Shown: piece after piece, positions 55,001 through 64,000 of the stretch
Position numbering within the stretch: position 1 is the first letter of the stretch
Layout: each line of letters starts with the position of its first letter
From: Betaproteobacteria bacterium Ga0077526
Lineage (GTDB): Bacteria > Pseudomonadota > Gammaproteobacteria > Burkholderiales > Ga0077523
Direction: 5' to 3'
DNA: 64,000 nucleotides
Assembly: GCA_001464765.1 (NCBI GenBank)
Contig: LNDV01000016.1
Location: 1 to 64,000, forward strand
The notes under the pieces: model-generated
What the model was told of the DNA's origin: nothing
Databases searched by the model: none
The model's input: the letters and a program-made list of their open reading frames with translations, nothing else
Made by a program: the position numbers and the translations under genes

Positions 55001-55556
55001 GCCGGGCAGCACCGCCCTAACCGAGACCGTCGCGCGGACCCTGCACCGGCTCATGGCGTACAAGGACGAATACGAAGTCGCGCGACTGCATGCCGACGCC
55101 GCCTTTCGCGCGTCCATCGACGCCCAGTTCCAGGGAACGCCAACCTTGCGCTTCCATCTCGCCCCGCCGCTACTGGCCCGCAGAGATCCGCAGACAGGGC
55201 ACCTCATCAAGCGCGAGTACGGTCCATGGATCCTGCCGGTGTTCCGCCTGGTGGCGAAGCTCAAGTTCCTGCGCGGCACCGCGCTCGACGTGTTCGGCCA
55301 CACCGAGGAACGCCGCACGGAACGCGACCTCATCCGCCGCTACGAAGCGCTGCTCGACCGCATCGTCGCCGACCTGCACTCCGGTAATCATCGCGAAGCC
55401 GTCGCACTCGCCAGCAGCTATGGCGCCGTGCGTGGGTATGGCCACGTAAAGGAGCAATCGATCGATCGGCTGAATCGGGAGGAGCCGGCGCTGGTGGAGG
55501 CGTTCGCGCACGCGCCGCGCAGGGCGGAGCGGGAGGCTGCGAGGATCAGCGCGTAG
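52071..55556 (+). CDS. Indolepyruvate ferredoxin oxidoreductase, fused alpha-beta type
   Basis: A 1161-residue 2-oxoacid ferredoxin oxidoreductase. The N-terminal part resembles IorA (GFVSGYRGSPLGYVDQALWE). The TPP-binding region is near 420-560 (GIGCHGMAMW; GEGATWAALQHF; FNDAIAMTGGQR). A ferredoxin-like cysteine cluster follows (NEAVCEGCGDCST; SSCNKDYSCAKGFCP), and the C-terminal gamma-type domain starts GIGGTGVVTVGAVLA. It would convert aromatic 2-oxoacids from Trp, Phe or Tyr breakdown to acyl-CoA, passing electrons to ferredoxin. Fusion into one chain is typical of many proteobacteria. Confidence 0.93.
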   Translation: MALRDVSLDDKFADTTKPALISGPQAIVRLLLTQKRRDAAAGLNTAGFVSGYRGSPLGYVDQALWEAGKWLEESHIVFQPGINEDLAATAVWGTQQLTIAKDATVDGVFAIWYGKGPGVDRSGDPLKHGNYTGSHPNGGVLVLLGDDHPGKSSTIAHHSEQAMAAHHMPVIYPSNVAEVVRFGLLGWALSRYAGCWTAFKCVNESIEQTATVPGEEDFGIITPPKGDLPPEGLHYRGVYSPARDEMIHKRWRLPLVQRFWRANRVDRSEFAVDQPRLGIVTAGKPYGDLLQALRHLGIDADRARALGLDVYKVGLIWPLEPEGLREFAQRCDELFFVEEKSAFLEPQAAAIFYNDERRPRIVGKRDEQGTQLLPSDVQLDWVEIALAIAARLERNGLADADILARAAAARSLGKALAPIVDASPKRLPFFCSGCPHNTSTTVPEGSTAIAGIGCHGMAMWAKPGTTLLGTQMGGEGATWAALQHFTSRPHMFQNLGDGTYYHSGLLAIRQAIAAKANITYKILFNDAIAMTGGQRVEGPLSPTLIAQQVLAEGARHVTIVTDDPDRYPRGSLPEGVPVHHRSELDTVQRELREVQGCTVIIYEQTCAAEKRRRRKRKEMPDPSTRMVINEAVCEGCGDCSTQSGCVSIEPLETPLGRKRRINQSSCNKDYSCAKGFCPSFVSVEGVEMRKRGRATIDEAVFASLTVPTPAVVPDVGTGIMMAGIGGTGVVTVGAVLAMAAHLQGLQASVYDMTGMSQKNGAVLSHLRIATGSTPISSQTVGVGEAQVVIAFDMVAALSDDSFRTMSADTRFLGNSRVQVTPAFNFNPDERIDMGFITRKVEGRVGAHNMAQVDATGVALALCGDAIAANFFMVGVALQKGWLPVSLEALQRAVELNGVQVPFNLDAIRLGRLWAHSPQTVDKLLQDNGYRPPVVQTMTLDELIADRIQRLTDYQNAAYAQRYSRLVAKVRDAENRATPGSTALTETVARTLHRLMAYKDEYEVARLHADAAFRASIDAQFQGTPTLRFHLAPPLLARRDPQTGHLIKREYGPWILPVFRLVAKLKFLRGTALDVFGHTEERRTERDLIRRYEALLDRIVADLHSGNHREAVALASSYGAVRGYGHVKEQSIDRLNREEPALVEAFAHAPRRAEREAARISA

Positions 55557-55665
55557 GACATCGGCGCGGCTCAGTCGCAAAGCCGCGTAACGCTCGGAAG
55601 TTCTCCCGGAATGAGTTGCGGTACCCTTGGTGCGGCATCACCGACCAAAAGAGGAGACCCGCCCC

Positions 55666-56205
55666 ATGAAACTACTTTCAACCGCGTTGCTCGTCGGAGC
55701 GATTCTCGCAGCGCCGGCAACGTACGCTGCCGACTTCATCGAAGCCTCCTACACCGTCGCAAGCGTCGGCAGCACCACGGCTGTGGCTGAGTTCGCGATC
55801 GACGGTCCCCCGCCGGTTCTCTATGTGGATCTCGCGGCGACGCTCCCCGAAATGTCGTACCTGGAATCGCGCTGGTACGCCAACACGGAAGCGGCTCCGC
55901 GGTTTACGACCTACGCCAGCCAGGTGCCCACCGATCCCGACAAGTACTGGTTCGAAATTCCGTTCCAGGGGTGGCAGGACCAGAAGTACCAGGGCCCGTG
56001 GCGGGTCGACACGACGCTGTACTCCATCGAGCTGATCCTCATCTACGGTGTGGGCGTCGGCAGCCTCGCGTCGTACGCGGTCGGGTCCAGCGGGTTCGAT
56101 GTCGTCAACGCGGCGCCTATCCCGGAGCCTTCCGCGGCACTGCTGTTCGCCGCGGGTACGCTGGCGCTGGTCGGCTGGCAGCGCGCGCGGCGGCGCACCG
56201 GATGA
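55666..56205 (+). CDS. PEP-CTERM sorted exported protein
   Basis: A 179-residue exported protein. It has a signal peptide (MKLLSTALLVGAILAAPATY) and a C-terminal sorting signal: IPEPSAAL, a hydrophobic helix (LFAAGTLALVGW) and a basic end (QRARRRTG). PEP-CTERM proteins are cut by exosortase and released or anchored in exopolysaccharide-producing bacteria. No exosortase gene is in view. The mature domain is unassigned. AGAGGAG precedes the ATG. Its stop overlaps the next start by 4 bases. Confidence 0.9.
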   Translation: MKLLSTALLVGAILAAPATYAADFIEASYTVASVGSTTAVAEFAIDGPPPVLYVDLAATLPEMSYLESRWYANTEAAPRFTTYASQVPTDPDKYWFEIPFQGWQDQKYQGPWRVDTTLYSIELILIYGVGVGSLASYAVGSSGFDVVNAAPIPEPSAALLFAAGTLALVGWQRARRRTG

Positions 56206-57182
56206 CATCGCCGCAGGGCATGCGCGCCACAGCGTCCGGGCGGGTCGCCCGGGTGACGCGCGCCCTGCTGTCGATGGTGCTGGTGGCGATGGCCAGCCGG
56301 GCATTCGCCCTGTCCGGCGGTCTACCCGTCTCCGAAGCCATCGCTGCACGCGGTGCGGATGCACCGCTGGCACGGCAGGTGGCGAGCCATGTCGTGTGGT
56401 ATCTGTCCGATGCCGCCCGCGGGGAGATCTCCGCTTGCTCCGGGACTCTCGTCCATCCGCAAGTCGTTCTGACGGCCGCCCACTGCATCGCAAGCCTCGG
56501 GGAACCGATGCCGCGAACGGTGGTGGTGTTCGGCATGGACATCACGCAGAGTCTGCTCGACAGCCGCAGCACGACGCGGGAGGTCGTGATGAGCATGACC
56601 CATCCGCAATTCAAGCGAGTGTGGTCGCGGCGTCGTTCGCCGGTCGACATCGATGCCGCGAAGCGCAGCTATTCGTTCTCGGCGGACGACGACATCGCCG
56701 GCGTCGACGTCGCGTTGCTGCTGCTGCATCGCCCCGCACCCGATACCCATCGCGCGGCGCCCGTCGGTGCGCTGGGCCGCTCCGACCGGCAAGGCGAGCT
56801 TGCGATCGCCGGGTTCGGTCAGCGGGAGCGCAACACTCAGGGGGACTCCCCACGTCTTCGCTTCGCGACGGCGCCCGCGCGTCGCGCCATGGAGGGCAAC
56901 CGTGCCATGGAAGACCAGGATGACGTGACGCTGACGTCCATCGATCTCGCTTCCGCGTTCCGCGCCGGCAAACGGGTCGGCGCCTGTTCGGGAGATTCGG
57001 GAGGCGCGTTGTTCTATCGGGACAACGGCAGCTTGCGCCTGGTGGGGGTGATCGCCGCCGCGGATACGGCGTGCCGGGAGGTGTCTCGCTTCGCGTCAGT
57101 GGAGGCCAATCGTGCGGCGCTTCGTCGGATGTTCGACGAGCTTACGGACGGGATGGCGGCGCAGCGGGAGAATCCGTTCTAG
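56202..57182 (+). CDS. Trypsin-like serine protease, exported
   Basis: A 326-residue chymotrypsin-fold protease. An N-terminal hydrophobic segment (VTRALLSMVLVAMASRAFA) is a likely signal peptide. The triad is visible: His in VVLTAAHCIAS, Asp in AGVDVALLLLH, Ser in GACSGDSGGALF. An insertion with SRRRSPVDIDAAKRSYSF precedes the Asp strand. The ATG overlaps the stop of the PEP-CTERM gene, so the two are translated together, suggesting that one acts on or with the other. Confidence 0.88.
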   Translation: MTSPQGMRATASGRVARVTRALLSMVLVAMASRAFALSGGLPVSEAIAARGADAPLARQVASHVVWYLSDAARGEISACSGTLVHPQVVLTAAHCIASLGEPMPRTVVVFGMDITQSLLDSRSTTREVVMSMTHPQFKRVWSRRRSPVDIDAAKRSYSFSADDDIAGVDVALLLLHRPAPDTHRAAPVGALGRSDRQGELAIAGFGQRERNTQGDSPRLRFATAPARRAMEGNRAMEDQDDVTLTSIDLASAFRAGKRVGACSGDSGGALFYRDNGSLRLVGVIAAADTACREVSRFASVEANRAALRRMFDELTDGMAAQRENPF

Positions 57183-57190
57183 GTTTGGCG

Positions 57191-57265
57191 GATGCCCGGA
57201 CTCCGGGGACGACAGTCGCATGGCAGACACCGCTCCCCGGATTGCGCTTCGCTCCGTCCGGGCGA
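57191..57265. repeat. REP-like repeat, diverged copy
   Basis: Begins GATGCCCGGACTCCGGGG and ends CCGGGCGAC, with CCCCGGATTGCGCTTCGCTC inside. The outer arms have lost part of the symmetry seen in the full copies. It is placed 11 bases before the full copy at 57277. Confidence 0.6.
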
Positions 57266-57276
57266 CGGGCTCCCGT

Positions 57277-57370
57277 GTAGCCCGGACGAGGGGCGACTGC
57301 CCCGACTCCGGGGAAGATGGTCGTCCGAGAGACACCGCCCCCGGAGTTCGCTTCGCTCCGTCCGGGCTAC
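57277..57370. repeat. REP-like 94-base composite repeat (second full copy)
   Basis: Outer arms GTAGCCCGG and CCGGGCTAC, inner arms GACTCCGGGG and CCCCGGAGTT. It is exactly as long as the copy at 47459-47552, and the right half (CGGAGTTCGCTTCGCTC) is nearly identical; the central loop differs. It ends 6 bases from the end of serS on the opposite strand and probably serves as a terminator. Confidence 0.85.
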
Positions 57371-57376
57371 AAGCCG

Positions 57377-58678
<1,302 letters not shown>

Positions 58679-60031
58679 TCAGGTTCGGTTGTTCGGGTCG
58701 CGCCGTTTGCGCGGGGCCGGGTTCGTCGGGGCCGCGGCTTCGTCGAGTTCGCGCAGGTGCGCGAGCTTCTCGCCGATACGCCCCTCCAGCCCGCGCGGCG
58801 TCGGCCGGTAGAAGGAAGGCGCGTCGATCTCGTCGGGGAAGTATGTCTCACCGGCGGCATAGGCCTCGGGCTCGTCGTGCGCGTAGCGGTACGCGTGCCC
58901 GTAGCCCAGGTTCTTCATCAGCTTCGTCGGCGCATTGCGCAGATGCAGCGGCACGGGATGCGAGCCTTCGCGCTTCACGAATTCGCGCGCCGCATTATAG
59001 GCAACGTAGACGGCGTTGCTCTTCGGCGCGCACGCCAGGTAGATGACGGCCTGCGCCAGGGTGAGTTCGCCTTCCGGGCTGCCCAGCCGCTCGTACGTTT
59101 CGGCCGCATCCAGCGCCAGCCGCAGCGCGCGCGGGTCGGCGTTGCCGATGTCTTCGGAGGCCATGCGCACGATGCGCCGGCCGAGGTAGAGCGGGTCCAC
59201 GCCGCCGTCGAGCATCCGGCATAGCCAGTAGAGCGCGGCGTCGGGGTTGGAGCCCCGCACCGACTTGTGCAGTGCCGAGATCTGGTCGTAGAACGCCTCG
59301 CCGCCCTTGTCGAAGCGGCGCAGGTTCTGCGCAAGGGTTGCCTGGAGGAAGGCTTCGTCCACGGTCTCCAGATGCGCGGCTTCGGCTGCGGCGCGGATCG
59401 TCTCGAGGATGTTGAGCATCCGACGTGCGTCACCATCGCACACGCCCACCACCATGTCCCGCGCGCCTTCGGTGAAGGCGAGATCCCCCAGCGCCTGGGA
59501 CCGCGCCCGTTCGAAGAGCTGCTTCAGTTCCTCGATGGTCAGCGAGTTGAGCACGTACACCGCCGCGCGCGACAGCAGCGCGCTGTTCACCTCGAAGGAC
59601 GGGTTCTCGGTAGTGGCGCCGATGAAGGTCACGACGCCCTGCTCCACGAACGGCAGGAAGGCGTCCTGCTGCGCCTTGTTGAAGCGGTGCACCTCGTCCA
59701 CGAACAGGATGGTGCGGCGGCCGGTGCGGTCCAGGGTTTCCTGGGCGCGGCCGACGGCTTCACGGATTTCCTTCACGCCGGCGAACACGGCCGAAAGCGC
59801 GAGGAACTCCGCATCGAACGCCTGGGCCAACAGCCGCGCCAGCGTGGTCTTGCCGACGCCCGGCGGACCCCAGAGGATCATCGAGTGCGGCTTGCCGGAT
59901 TCCACCGCGAGCCGCAGCGGGCGGCCGGGGCCGATCAGGTGCGTCTGGCCGACGACATCGTCGAGTCGCTGCGGCCGCATCGACTCCGCCAGCGGCGCGA
60001 CACTGCCCGTGGCGGCAAACAGATCGGCCAT
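58679..60031 (-). CDS. rarA: Replication-associated recombination ATPase RarA (MgsA)
   Basis: A 450-residue AAA+ ATPase related to clamp loaders. Walker A is GPPGVGKTTLARLLA, Walker B is ILFVDEVHRFNK, sensor 1 is IGATTENPSFEVN, and the C-terminal domain includes RKRRDPNN. It acts at stalled replication forks. It sits between lolA (15 bases upstream) and serS, matching the ftsK-lolA-rarA-serS order of many proteobacteria. Confidence 0.96.
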   Translation of the reverse strand: MADLFAATGSVAPLAESMRPQRLDDVVGQTHLIGPGRPLRLAVESGKPHSMILWGPPGVGKTTLARLLAQAFDAEFLALSAVFAGVKEIREAVGRAQETLDRTGRRTILFVDEVHRFNKAQQDAFLPFVEQGVVTFIGATTENPSFEVNSALLSRAAVYVLNSLTIEELKQLFERARSQALGDLAFTEGARDMVVGVCDGDARRMLNILETIRAAAEAAHLETVDEAFLQATLAQNLRRFDKGGEAFYDQISALHKSVRGSNPDAALYWLCRMLDGGVDPLYLGRRIVRMASEDIGNADPRALRLALDAAETYERLGSPEGELTLAQAVIYLACAPKSNAVYVAYNAAREFVKREGSHPVPLHLRNAPTKLMKNLGYGHAYRYAHDEPEAYAAGETYFPDEIDAPSFYRPTPRGLEGRIGEKLAHLRELDEAAAPTNPAPRKRRDPNNRT

Positions 60032-60046
60032 GAAATCGGGGCTGCC

Positions 60047-60670
60047 CTACCGGTCGCCCACCACGTCGGCATCGGCCGGCGGTGTGAACTTGAAGACATC
60101 GGCGGCGAGCTTCGGATTGCGCTCGACCTTCGTGAAGCGGATGGTGGTCACCTGCCCCAGGCGGTCATGGAGCTGCATAGTCTCCAGCACCGACTTGCGG
60201 AAGCCCACTCGCATGCGCTCGAAGCTGCTCTCGGGGTCCTTCGGGATGGCCTCGACCCAGTCCACACCACCTTCACGCGGCATGGCGCTGAAGGTGTAGG
60301 CCTCGTCCACGTTGTTGCTGCCCGCGAGCAGCGCCGCGGGGCTCGACCCCAGGGCATCCCCCAGCACCTTCACCGTGACCTGATTCAGGTCCTTGTCGTA
60401 CACCCACACCTTCGCGCCGTCGCCCACGATCACCTGCTCGAAGGGCTTCTGGTACACCCAGCGGAACTTGCCGGGCCGCGCGAACTGAAAGCTCCCGCGC
60501 GACTCCTGGATCTTCTTGCCGGCCTGGTCGGCCACGGTCTGCACGAATTCCGTCCGCGCGCTGCGCACCTCGCTGATGAACGCCTTCAGCGATTCCACAC
60601 CACCGGCCCACGCCTGCGACGCACCGGCAGCCGACAGGATGACGGCCGCCACAATCCCACGAATCTTCAT
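60047..60670 (-). CDS. lolA: Outer-membrane lipoprotein carrier LolA
   Basis: A 207-residue periplasmic chaperone. It has a signal peptide ([20 protein letters not shown]), and the core includes [40 protein letters not shown] and the final domain that folds as an open barrel. It carries lipoproteins from the Lol transporter to the outer membrane. Its start overlaps the stop of ftsK by 4 bases. Confidence 0.95.
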   Translation of the reverse strand: MKIRGIVAAVILSAAGASQAWAGGVESLKAFISEVRSARTEFVQTVADQAGKKIQESRGSFQFARPGKFRWVYQKPFEQVIVGDGAKVWVYDKDLNQVTVKVLGDALGSSPAALLAGSNNVDEAYTFSAMPREGGVDWVEAIPKDPESSFERMRVGFRKSVLETMQLHDRLGQVTTIRFTKVERNPKLAADVFKFTPPADADVVGDR

Positions 60671-62970
60671 TCTGCCCTCGCCGGAACCAGCACTTCGCGG
60701 TTCCCGTTGGTTGCCATGGATGACACGAGCCCGGCACGCTCCATCTGCTCGATGAGACGCGCGGCCCGGTTGTACCCGATCCGAAGATGCCGCTGGACGA
60801 GCGAGATGGACGCGCGCCGGGACTTCAGCACGATGGCCACGGCCTCGTCGTAGAGCGGGTCGGACTCACCCTCCCCGCCCGCGCCGCCGACCCCGGCTTC
60901 GCCGGACTCGCCGCCTTCGAGCTCCTCACCATCCAGAATGCCCTCGATGTACTGCGGTTGACCGCGGGACTTCAGGTACTCCACGACCTTGTGCACTTCC
61001 TCGTCCGCCACGAAGGCGCCGTGCACCCGCTGCGGCAGCCCCGAACCGGGCGGCAGATAGAGCATGTCCCCCTGGCCGAGCAGCGCCTCGGCGCCCATCT
61101 GATCGAGGATGGTCCGCGAGTCGATCTTGCTCGACACCTGGAAGGCGATGCGGGTGGGAATGTTGGCCTTGATGAGACCGGTGATCACGTCCACCGACGG
61201 GCGCTGCGTCGCGAGGATCAGGTGGATGCCGGCCGCGCGCGCCTTCTGGGCGAGACGGGCGATGAGTTCCTCCACCTTCTTACCGACCACCATCATCAGG
61301 TCGGCCAGCTCGTCGATGACGACGACGATGAGCGGGAGGTCGTCCAGCGGCTCGGGGTTCTCGGGCATGAGCGAGAACGGGTTGGTCACCTTGTTGCCGG
61401 ACTTCTCGCCTTCGCGGATCTTCTGGTTGAAGCCCGACAGGTTGCGCACGCCGAGGCTCGACATGAGCTTGTAGCGGCGCTCCATCTCGGCCACACACCA
61501 GTTGAGCGCGTAGGCCGCCTGCTTCATGTCCGTGACCACCGGCGCCAGCAGATGCGGAATGCCCTCGTACACGGAGAGCTCCAGCATCTTCGGGTCGACG
61601 AGGATCATGCGGACCTCGTTGGCGGTGGCCTTGTACAGCAGCGACAGGATCATCGCGTTGATCGCTACCGACTTGCCGGAACCGGTGGTACCGGCCACCA
61701 GCAGATGCGGCATGCGCGCGAGGTCCGCCACGATCGGCTTGCCGGCGATGTCCTTCCCGAGCACCAGCGTGATGGGCGAGCCCATGGCCGCGTACACCTC
61801 GGAGCCCAGGATGTCCGAGAGCCGCACGACCTGCCGCTTGGGGTTGGGGATCTCCAGCCCCATGCACGACTTGCCGGGGATGGTCTCGACCACGCGGATG
61901 CTCATGACCGACAGCGACCGCGCGAGGTCCTTCACCAGATTGACGATCTGGCTGCCCTTCACGCCGACGGCGGGATCGATCTCGTAGCGCGTGATCACCG
62001 GGCCGGGATAGGCCGCAAGCACCTTCACCTCGATGCCGAAGTCGAGCAGCTTCTTCTCGATGAGCCGCGAGGTGAACTCGAGCGTATCGGCCGACAGTGT
62101 CTCGACGTTGGCGTCGGGTTCGTCCAGCAGCTGCAGCGGCGGCAGCGGGGAATCGGGCAGGTCCTCGAAGAGCGGCTTCTGCTTTTCCTTGGCGACCCGC
62201 GCGGACTTGGGGATCTCCTTGACCGGCGGCTCGATGTAGATGGGCGTGCGCTCTTCGAGAATCTCGCGCTTCTCCTCGACGATGGCTTCGCGCTTGGCCT
62301 CGGCCTCGGCACCGAGTTCGCGGTCCCGGCGCTCGGCCCGCAGCGCCACGACGCGCTCCCACAGCCCTTCGAGCCAGGTGCCGACCTTCTCGGACACCGT
62401 GATCCACGACATGCCCGAGAAGAGCGAGAAGCCCGCGGCGATGACGACCAGGAGCAGCAGCGTGCCACCCGTGAATCCGGTCGAGGCAAGCAGGCCCCGC
62501 GAGAGCACCTCGCCGATGAGACCGCCCGGGCGATACGGCAGGCTCGCCGTGAGAGAGTGCAGCCGCATGGCCTCGAAGCCGCTGGAGGACACCAGCACCG
62601 CCAGAAATCCGGCGAGCGCGTAGATGAGCGGGCGCCGGTCCTCCGGGCCCTCGGGCGGCTCCAGCCGCCGGTAACCGAAGACGATCGCGACCGCGCACAG
62701 GATCACCAGCCACCAGGCGGACAGGCCGAAGAGGTACAGCAGCACGTCGGACAGCCAGGCGCCCAGCCGGCCGCCGGCATTGCGGATCTCGGGGGAGGTC
62801 AGCGCGTGGGACCAGCCGGGGTCGGTCTTCGTGTAGGTGGCGAGGATCAGGGCGAAGTACGCCCCGGCGCCGAGGAAGACGAGCCACCAGGCTTCGCGGA
62901 TGCGCGAGACGAGCCGAGGCGGCAGGGGCTGCGGCCCGGGCCGCTCCGAGCCGCCGCCCTTACGCGGCAT
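60667..62970 (-). CDS. ftsK: DNA translocase FtsK
   Basis: A 767-residue septal DNA pump. Four membrane helices lie near the N-terminus ([19 protein letters not shown] and three more). After a charged linker rich in Glu and Arg, the motor has Walker A at [17 protein letters not shown] and Walker B at [17 protein letters not shown]. The C-terminal gamma domain ([20 protein letters not shown]) reads KOPS sequences. The start at 62970 (MPRKGGGSE) was chosen over a longer frame running into the trxB region. The linker is shorter than in Escherichia coli FtsK. Confidence 0.95.
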   Translation of the reverse strand: MPRKGGGSERPGPQPLPPRLVSRIREAWWLVFLGAGAYFALILATYTKTDPGWSHALTSPEIRNAGGRLGAWLSDVLLYLFGLSAWWLVILCAVAIVFGYRRLEPPEGPEDRRPLIYALAGFLAVLVSSSGFEAMRLHSLTASLPYRPGGLIGEVLSRGLLASTGFTGGTLLLLVVIAAGFSLFSGMSWITVSEKVGTWLEGLWERVVALRAERRDRELGAEAEAKREAIVEEKREILEERTPIYIEPPVKEIPKSARVAKEKQKPLFEDLPDSPLPPLQLLDEPDANVETLSADTLEFTSRLIEKKLLDFGIEVKVLAAYPGPVITRYEIDPAVGVKGSQIVNLVKDLARSLSVMSIRVVETIPGKSCMGLEIPNPKRQVVRLSDILGSEVYAAMGSPITLVLGKDIAGKPIVADLARMPHLLVAGTTGSGKSVAINAMILSLLYKATANEVRMILVDPKMLELSVYEGIPHLLAPVVTDMKQAAYALNWCVAEMERRYKLMSSLGVRNLSGFNQKIREGEKSGNKVTNPFSLMPENPEPLDDLPLIVVVIDELADLMMVVGKKVEELIARLAQKARAAGIHLILATQRPSVDVITGLIKANIPTRIAFQVSSKIDSRTILDQMGAEALLGQGDMLYLPPGSGLPQRVHGAFVADEEVHKVVEYLKSRGQPQYIEGILDGEELEGGESGEAGVGGAGGEGESDPLYDEAVAIVLKSRRASISLVQRHLRIGYNRAARLIEQMERAGLVSSMATNGNREVLVPARAE

Positions 62971-63083
62971 GTGATTGATTCGTCGTATGAAGCATGCCGT
63001 CATTCTAACCTGCGGCGGGTGGGGGAATCGACACCCGGCGCGCAGCCGCAGGTCCGATCGGCCGCCGCGGCATCGAAAATTGA

Positions 63084-64000
<917 letters not shown>

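Overview
This is about 64 kb of GC-rich chromosomal DNA, tiled almost end to end with protein genes. It has the look of a free-living, motile, environmental betaproteobacterium. The evidence is indirect: MotC/MotD-type stators beside flhB-flhA-flhF-flhG-fliA, DUF4124 envelope proteins, a PEP-CTERM protein, an indolepyruvate oxidoreductase fused into one chain, and an IscR-controlled SUF operon. No 16S rRNA or other decisive marker is present, so the class is an inference. I found no tRNA, rRNA, CRISPR array, phage or insertion sequence.

Layout. 0.3-3.0 kb: five small co-directional genes of the YCII, glyoxalase-like (VOC) and AHSA1/SRPBCC families. 3.1-6.9 kb: two tandem, nearly duplicated chemoreceptors. 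7.0-10.2 kb: a secreted protein and a stand-alone molybdopterin oxidoreductase. 10.2-16.8 kb: a four-gene operon of circularly permuted ATP-grasp, alpha-E, the proteasome-like peptidase Anbu, and a transglutaminase-DUF2126 protein. 17.0-19.1 kb: an FMN reductase and, divergently, a LarA-type lactate racemase. 19.5-23.9 kb: a degenerate HD-GYP protein, two small secreted proteins and a diguanylate cyclase. 24.0-33.8 kb: the regulatory, export and motor part of the flagellar system (flgA, flgM, flgN; then on the minus strand flhB, flhA, flhF, flhG, fliA, motC, motD). 33.9-38.5 kb: an outer-membrane protein, then MarR, cytochrome b561 and three YceI proteins, then a DUF4124 pair. 38.6-46.6 kb: iscR, an A-type carrier, sufB, sufC, sufD, sufS, sufU, nfu and a Rieske protein, with trmJ upstream. 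46.6-57.2 kb: suhB, an SMP-30 lactonase, a second molybdopterin oxidoreductase, an SDR, the fused indolepyruvate oxidoreductase, and an overlapping PEP-CTERM/trypsin pair. 57.4-64 kb: serS, rarA, lolA, ftsK and the start of trxB.

How the parts connect. FliA (sigma-28) and its anti-sigma factor FlgM are both encoded here. Sigma-28-like promoters can be read upstream of flgM, motCD, the diguanylate cyclase and the chemoreceptor pair, so several dispersed genes appear to form one flagellar class III regulon. The SUF operon starts with its own Fe-S sensor, IscR, and a 23-bp IscR-like palindrome overlaps the iscR promoter. The MarR gene has a palindrome lying inside its own promoter, which points to autoregulation of the b561/YceI genes. 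A REP-like family (GTAGCCCGG/CCGGGCTAC arms) occurs at four places, and at two of them it supplies the stop codon of the preceding gene.
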